A DNA stretch of 5,205 bases from Phycisphaerales bacterium (GTDB lineage: Bacteria; Planctomycetota; Phycisphaerae; Tepidisphaerales; Tepidisphaeraceae). Within the stretch, counting starts at the first letter, position 1; each line of letters starts with the position of its first letter. The position numbers were made by a program, and so were the translations under genes. Shown piece after piece: positions 5,059 through 5,205 of the stretch. The stretch lies in NCBI GenBank assembly GCA_028288775.1, contig JAQGHP010000607.1:1-5205 (forward strand), given 5' to 3'. The notes under the pieces are model-generated. The model did no database searches and was not told where the DNA came from. It saw nothing but the letters and a program-made list of their open reading frames with translations.

Positions 5059-5141
5059 GATTGTGTGGTATCGCGGAAAGTGTGGTTGAGCAAGGGATTT
5101 GTAATAGTCCGACCCGTCAGATTTCTCGGGTGACTTCGGAG

Positions 5142-5176
5142 CCGGGCCGTGCCGGCCCGGTCGGAGTGTTGCTCCG
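5142..5176. repeat. Two adjacent hairpins upstream of the membrane-protein gene
   Basis: CCGGGCC (5142-5148) pairs with GGCCCGG (5154-5160) around GTGCC. Immediately after, CGGAG (5162-5166) pairs with CTCCG (5172-5176) around TGTTG. They lie 83 nt before the start codon of the minus-strand gene, next to the window edge. They may be another dispersed palindromic repeat, a terminator of an unseen gene on the right, or a leader structure. No T-run supports a terminator. Confidence 0.5.
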
Positions 5177-5205
5177 TCTTGCTCCCTCTCCCTCGTACCC
5201 GGGGG

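Noticed and set aside
4207..5133. Long plus-strand open frame opposite the membrane-protein gene
   Set aside because: Its translation is a charged, low-hydrophobicity, D/E/R/G-rich sequence typical of the antisense of a GC-rich gene. The minus-strand frame has clear membrane segments and a sensible start.

Overview
This 5.2 kb, GC-rich window most likely comes from a planctomycete (Phycisphaerae/Tepidisphaera-like) or a close relative in the PVC group. The basis is mixed. The propeller protein at 1094-2734 has an ERLESRLLLS motif near its N-terminus, which looks like the planctomycete LEPR-XLL motif. The small secreted protein at 504-1034 resembles the C-terminal module of planctomycete sulfatases. 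The intergenic DNA is full of palindromic repeat families that I associate with these genomes.

Layout. Positions 1-126 appear to be the 5' end of an IS3-family insertion sequence pointing left. The first 20 codons of its OrfA transposase sit at the window edge behind a good Shine-Dalgarno, and a candidate terminal TGA boundary lies at about 126. Positions 127-503 hold no supportable gene but carry two REPIN-like inverted doublets and a short tandem repeat. Two plus-strand genes follow, 59 nt apart: a secreted sulfatase-type beta-sandwich module (504-1034) and a PQQ-like beta-propeller protein with a LEPR-XLL-like N-terminus (1094-2734). A convergent gap (2735-3089) is almost entirely repeats, with related CCCTC/GAGGG hairpins next to both flanking stop codons and a perfect REPIN between them. 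Two minus-strand genes come next: a dienelactone-hydrolase-family enzyme (3090-3878) and, upstream of it, an unrecognised protein with two membrane segments (4132-5058). They are separated by a nested inverted repeat of about 260 nt that also encodes the last ~17 residues of the membrane protein. The right edge (5142-5176) has two adjacent hairpins upstream of that gene.

How the genes work together. The first two genes both look exported and could act on or bind extracellular ligands, but nothing shows they share a pathway. The hydrolase is probably cytoplasmic. I see no coherent new multi-gene system. The notable content is the dense, structured repeat landscape: two different REPIN-like families built on the same plan (tetranucleotide + hairpin, inverted doublet), one with compensatory stem changes, and repeats that reach into a coding sequence.
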